Origin: an uncultured Gemmatimonadales bacterium
Lineage (GTDB): Bacteria; Gemmatimonadota; Gemmatimonadetes; Longimicrobiales; Gaopeijiaceae
DNA length: 7,382 bases
Assembly (NCBI GenBank): GCA_937982605.1
Contig: CALJLC010000275.1
Location: 1-7,382, forward strand
Direction: 5' to 3'
Shown here one piece after another: positions 6,205 to 7,382 of the stretch. The translations under genes and the position numbers were made by a program. Within the stretch, counting starts at the first letter, position 1. Each line of letters opens with the position of its first letter. The notes under the pieces are model-generated. The model did not search any database. It saw only the letters and a program-made list of their open reading frames with translations, and was not told where the DNA came from.

Positions 6205-7382
6205 GCGACCGCGCCTCGGCGCTCCAGCTCGGCATCGTCCTCGCGGTCGTGGCGCTCGGCCACCTCTCGCTCGCGCCGAACGTGGCCGACCTCGACGGCT
6301 TCTACCACATCGGGCACGCGGCGGCGTACCTGGAGGGCTCGCTCCTCGACACCTCGCTGCCCTGGGCCACGCGGTCGATCATCGGCGACATCGGGGGCGA
6401 CCTCTGGTGGGGCTTCCACGTCCTGCTGCTGCCCTTCTCGCTGCTCGGCGTAGGACTCGGGCTGCACGCGGCGGCGCTCCTGCTCACCACCCTGCTCGGG
6501 GTGACCGTGCTCGAGGTGCTGCGCCGGCACGGAGTCCCGGGCGCGGGGTGGTGGGCCGCGCTCGCGCTCGTGGCGGTGCCCAACGTCTTCTACCGGCACC
6601 TCATGGTCCGGCCGCACGTGATCTCGCTGGCCGCGGGTCTGCTGCTCGTTTCGGTGCTCGTGCGCGGGCGCTGGTGGCAGGCGCTCCTGCTCTCGGCGCT
6701 CGTCTCCTGGGTGCACCTCAGCCTCTTCTGGCTCCCGCCGCTGCTGGCCGTGACGTACGCGGTCGTCCGGGTGCCCGTCACCGTCGCGCTCGGCAGGGAG
6801 AGCCCCGACACGGGCGTGCCCATCCGGCTGGCGCTCCCCGCCGTCTTCGGCGGCGTCGCGCTCGGCTGGCTTCTCCGCCCCGACCCACTGGCCACCGCCA
6901 CCCTCCTCAACGTCCAGCTCGTCCAGCTCTTCGCGCAGAAGGCCACCGAGCAGCCGCTGACCTTCGCGGCCGAGCTCTCCGCGATCGACCCGGGCACGCT
7001 CCTGCAGTCGGCGTGGACGTTCGCGCTGGCCTGGACGGCGACCGTGGTCGTCCTGGTCGGGGCGGCCGTCCGTGGCCGGCTCGCCTCGCTTGGGCAGGCT
7101 CGCGCCACCCTGGTCTGCGTGTCGCTGCTCGTCTCGGTGGCCTTTCTCGGCCTCGCGCTCCTCTCGGCGCGCCGGGCCCTCGAGCAGTGGGTGGCCTTCG
7201 GCGCGCTCGCGATGCCGTTCGCCTGGGGGCTGCTCCGCTCCGACGCGGCCCGGCGCGGCGGTGCGGCCGCGGCGACCGGCGCGGTGGGCGCAGAGGTGGG
7301 GCCGCCCCGCGCGGACGAACCGGGTGCGCCGACGGGCCCTCCGTACTTTCCGCGAACCGTCGTCCGGGAAGCGATAGCGGCG
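6201..7382 (+). CDS. Polytopic membrane protein resembling GT-C glycosyltransferases (3' partial)
   Basis: The frame starts at GTG 6201, overlapping the peptidase stop as GTGA, and stays open for 394 codons to the window end. Codon use is strongly G/C-ending through codon ~352. The protein has roughly eight or nine hydrophobic segments, among them ~8-26, 71-104, 115-130, 140-154, 159-189, 210-225, 271-290, 303-321 and 330-345. The first extracytoplasmic loop carries DLDGFYHIGHAAAYL (30-44), then GGDLWWGFH (65-73). An acidic motif here, followed by aromatic and His residues, is how many GT-C enzymes (lipid-linked sugar transferases such as the ArnT and PMT types) begin. RPHVISL (137-143) and a late SARRALEQW (322-330) also suit this group. 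A role in moving sugars from a polyprenyl carrier onto a surface acceptor is inference. The last ~42 codons (from about 7257) are Ala/Gly/Pro-rich and poorer in coding character. Confidence 0.8.
   Translation, partial: MSDRASALQLGIVLAVVALGHLSLAPNVADLDGFYHIGHAAAYLEGSLLDTSLPWATRSIIGDIGGDLWWGFHVLLLPFSLLGVGLGLHAAALLLTTLLGVTVLEVLRRHGVPGAGWWAALALVAVPNVFYRHLMVRPHVISLAAGLLLVSVLVRGRWWQALLLSALVSWVHLSLFWLPPLLAVTYAVVRVPVTVALGRESPDTGVPIRLALPAVFGGVALGWLLRPDPLATATLLNVQLVQLFAQKATEQPLTFAAELSAIDPGTLLQSAWTFALAWTATVVVLVGAAVRGRLASLGQARATLVCVSLLVSVAFLGLALLSARRALEQWVAFGALAMPFAWGLLRSDAARRGGAAAATGAVGAEVGPPRADEPGAPTGPPYFPRTVVREAIAA

Noticed and set aside
6150..7108. Minus-strand open frames (6150-6716 and 6590-7108) at the right end
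   Set aside because: They are shadows of the plus-strand membrane protein, which has continuous hydrophobic segments, G/C-ending codons and a coupled GTG start.
322..7184. About 17 copies of the palindrome CTCGAG, more than base composition alone predicts
   Set aside because: Many copies appear to be Leu-Glu codon pairs (CTC GAG), both preferred codons here; no spacing or positional pattern suggests a regulatory or repeat role.
7072..7377. Plus-strand frame 7072-7377 with an ATG and stop
   Set aside because: It is out of frame with the membrane protein, Arg/Ser-rich, and lacks a ribosome-binding site or recognisable domain.

Overview
This is a high-GC bacterial window (by eye around 70% G+C or more, with almost every codon ending in G or C). 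It is densely coded: seven protein genes and no intergenic gap longer than about 80 bases. I see no RNA gene, mobile element, CRISPR array or phage gene. Lineage cannot be fixed from this sequence. The combination of an exported S9 peptidase, a lipobox lipoprotein with a bacterial Ig-like domain, start codons without Shine-Dalgarno sequences, and extreme GC would fit a Gemmatimonadota-like bacterium; this is an inference only.

Layout. Bases 1-336 hold the 3' end of a gene that starts outside the window. Its first ~65 codons look like phosphomannomutase/phosphoglucomutase, but it then runs into an unrelated short C-terminus and stops, without the rest of the mutase. A four-base ATGA overlap leads into a two-helix membrane protein of unknown function (333-1010). 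Convergent to it on the minus strand is a lipoprotein (1093-2346) with an Ig-like domain followed by an N-formylglutamate amidohydrolase-type domain. A 72-base divergent gap separates that from an ankyrin-repeat protein (2419-3600, GTG start with a perfect AGGAGG). Next, on the same strand, come a small VOC/glyoxalase-fold protein (3651-4058), an exported S9 prolyl-oligopeptidase-family peptidase (4096-6204), and a polytopic membrane protein resembling GT-C glycosyltransferases. The last one begins at GTG 6201, overlaps the peptidase stop by four bases (GTGA), and runs off the window end.

How the genes relate. The four plus-strand genes 2419-7382 could be read together, but their products do not form a recognisable pathway. 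The peptidase and GT-C-like gene are the only tightly coupled pair. The VOC and peptidase genes each have promoter-like sequence just upstream and may be transcribed separately. Overall this looks like ordinary housekeeping and accessory content with three points worth checking: the chimeric mutase remnant at the left edge, a recurring CCCACTTTTnCG element with leaderless-type start geometry, and the exported amidohydrolase outside a histidine-utilisation context. I do not see a clear new multi-gene system.
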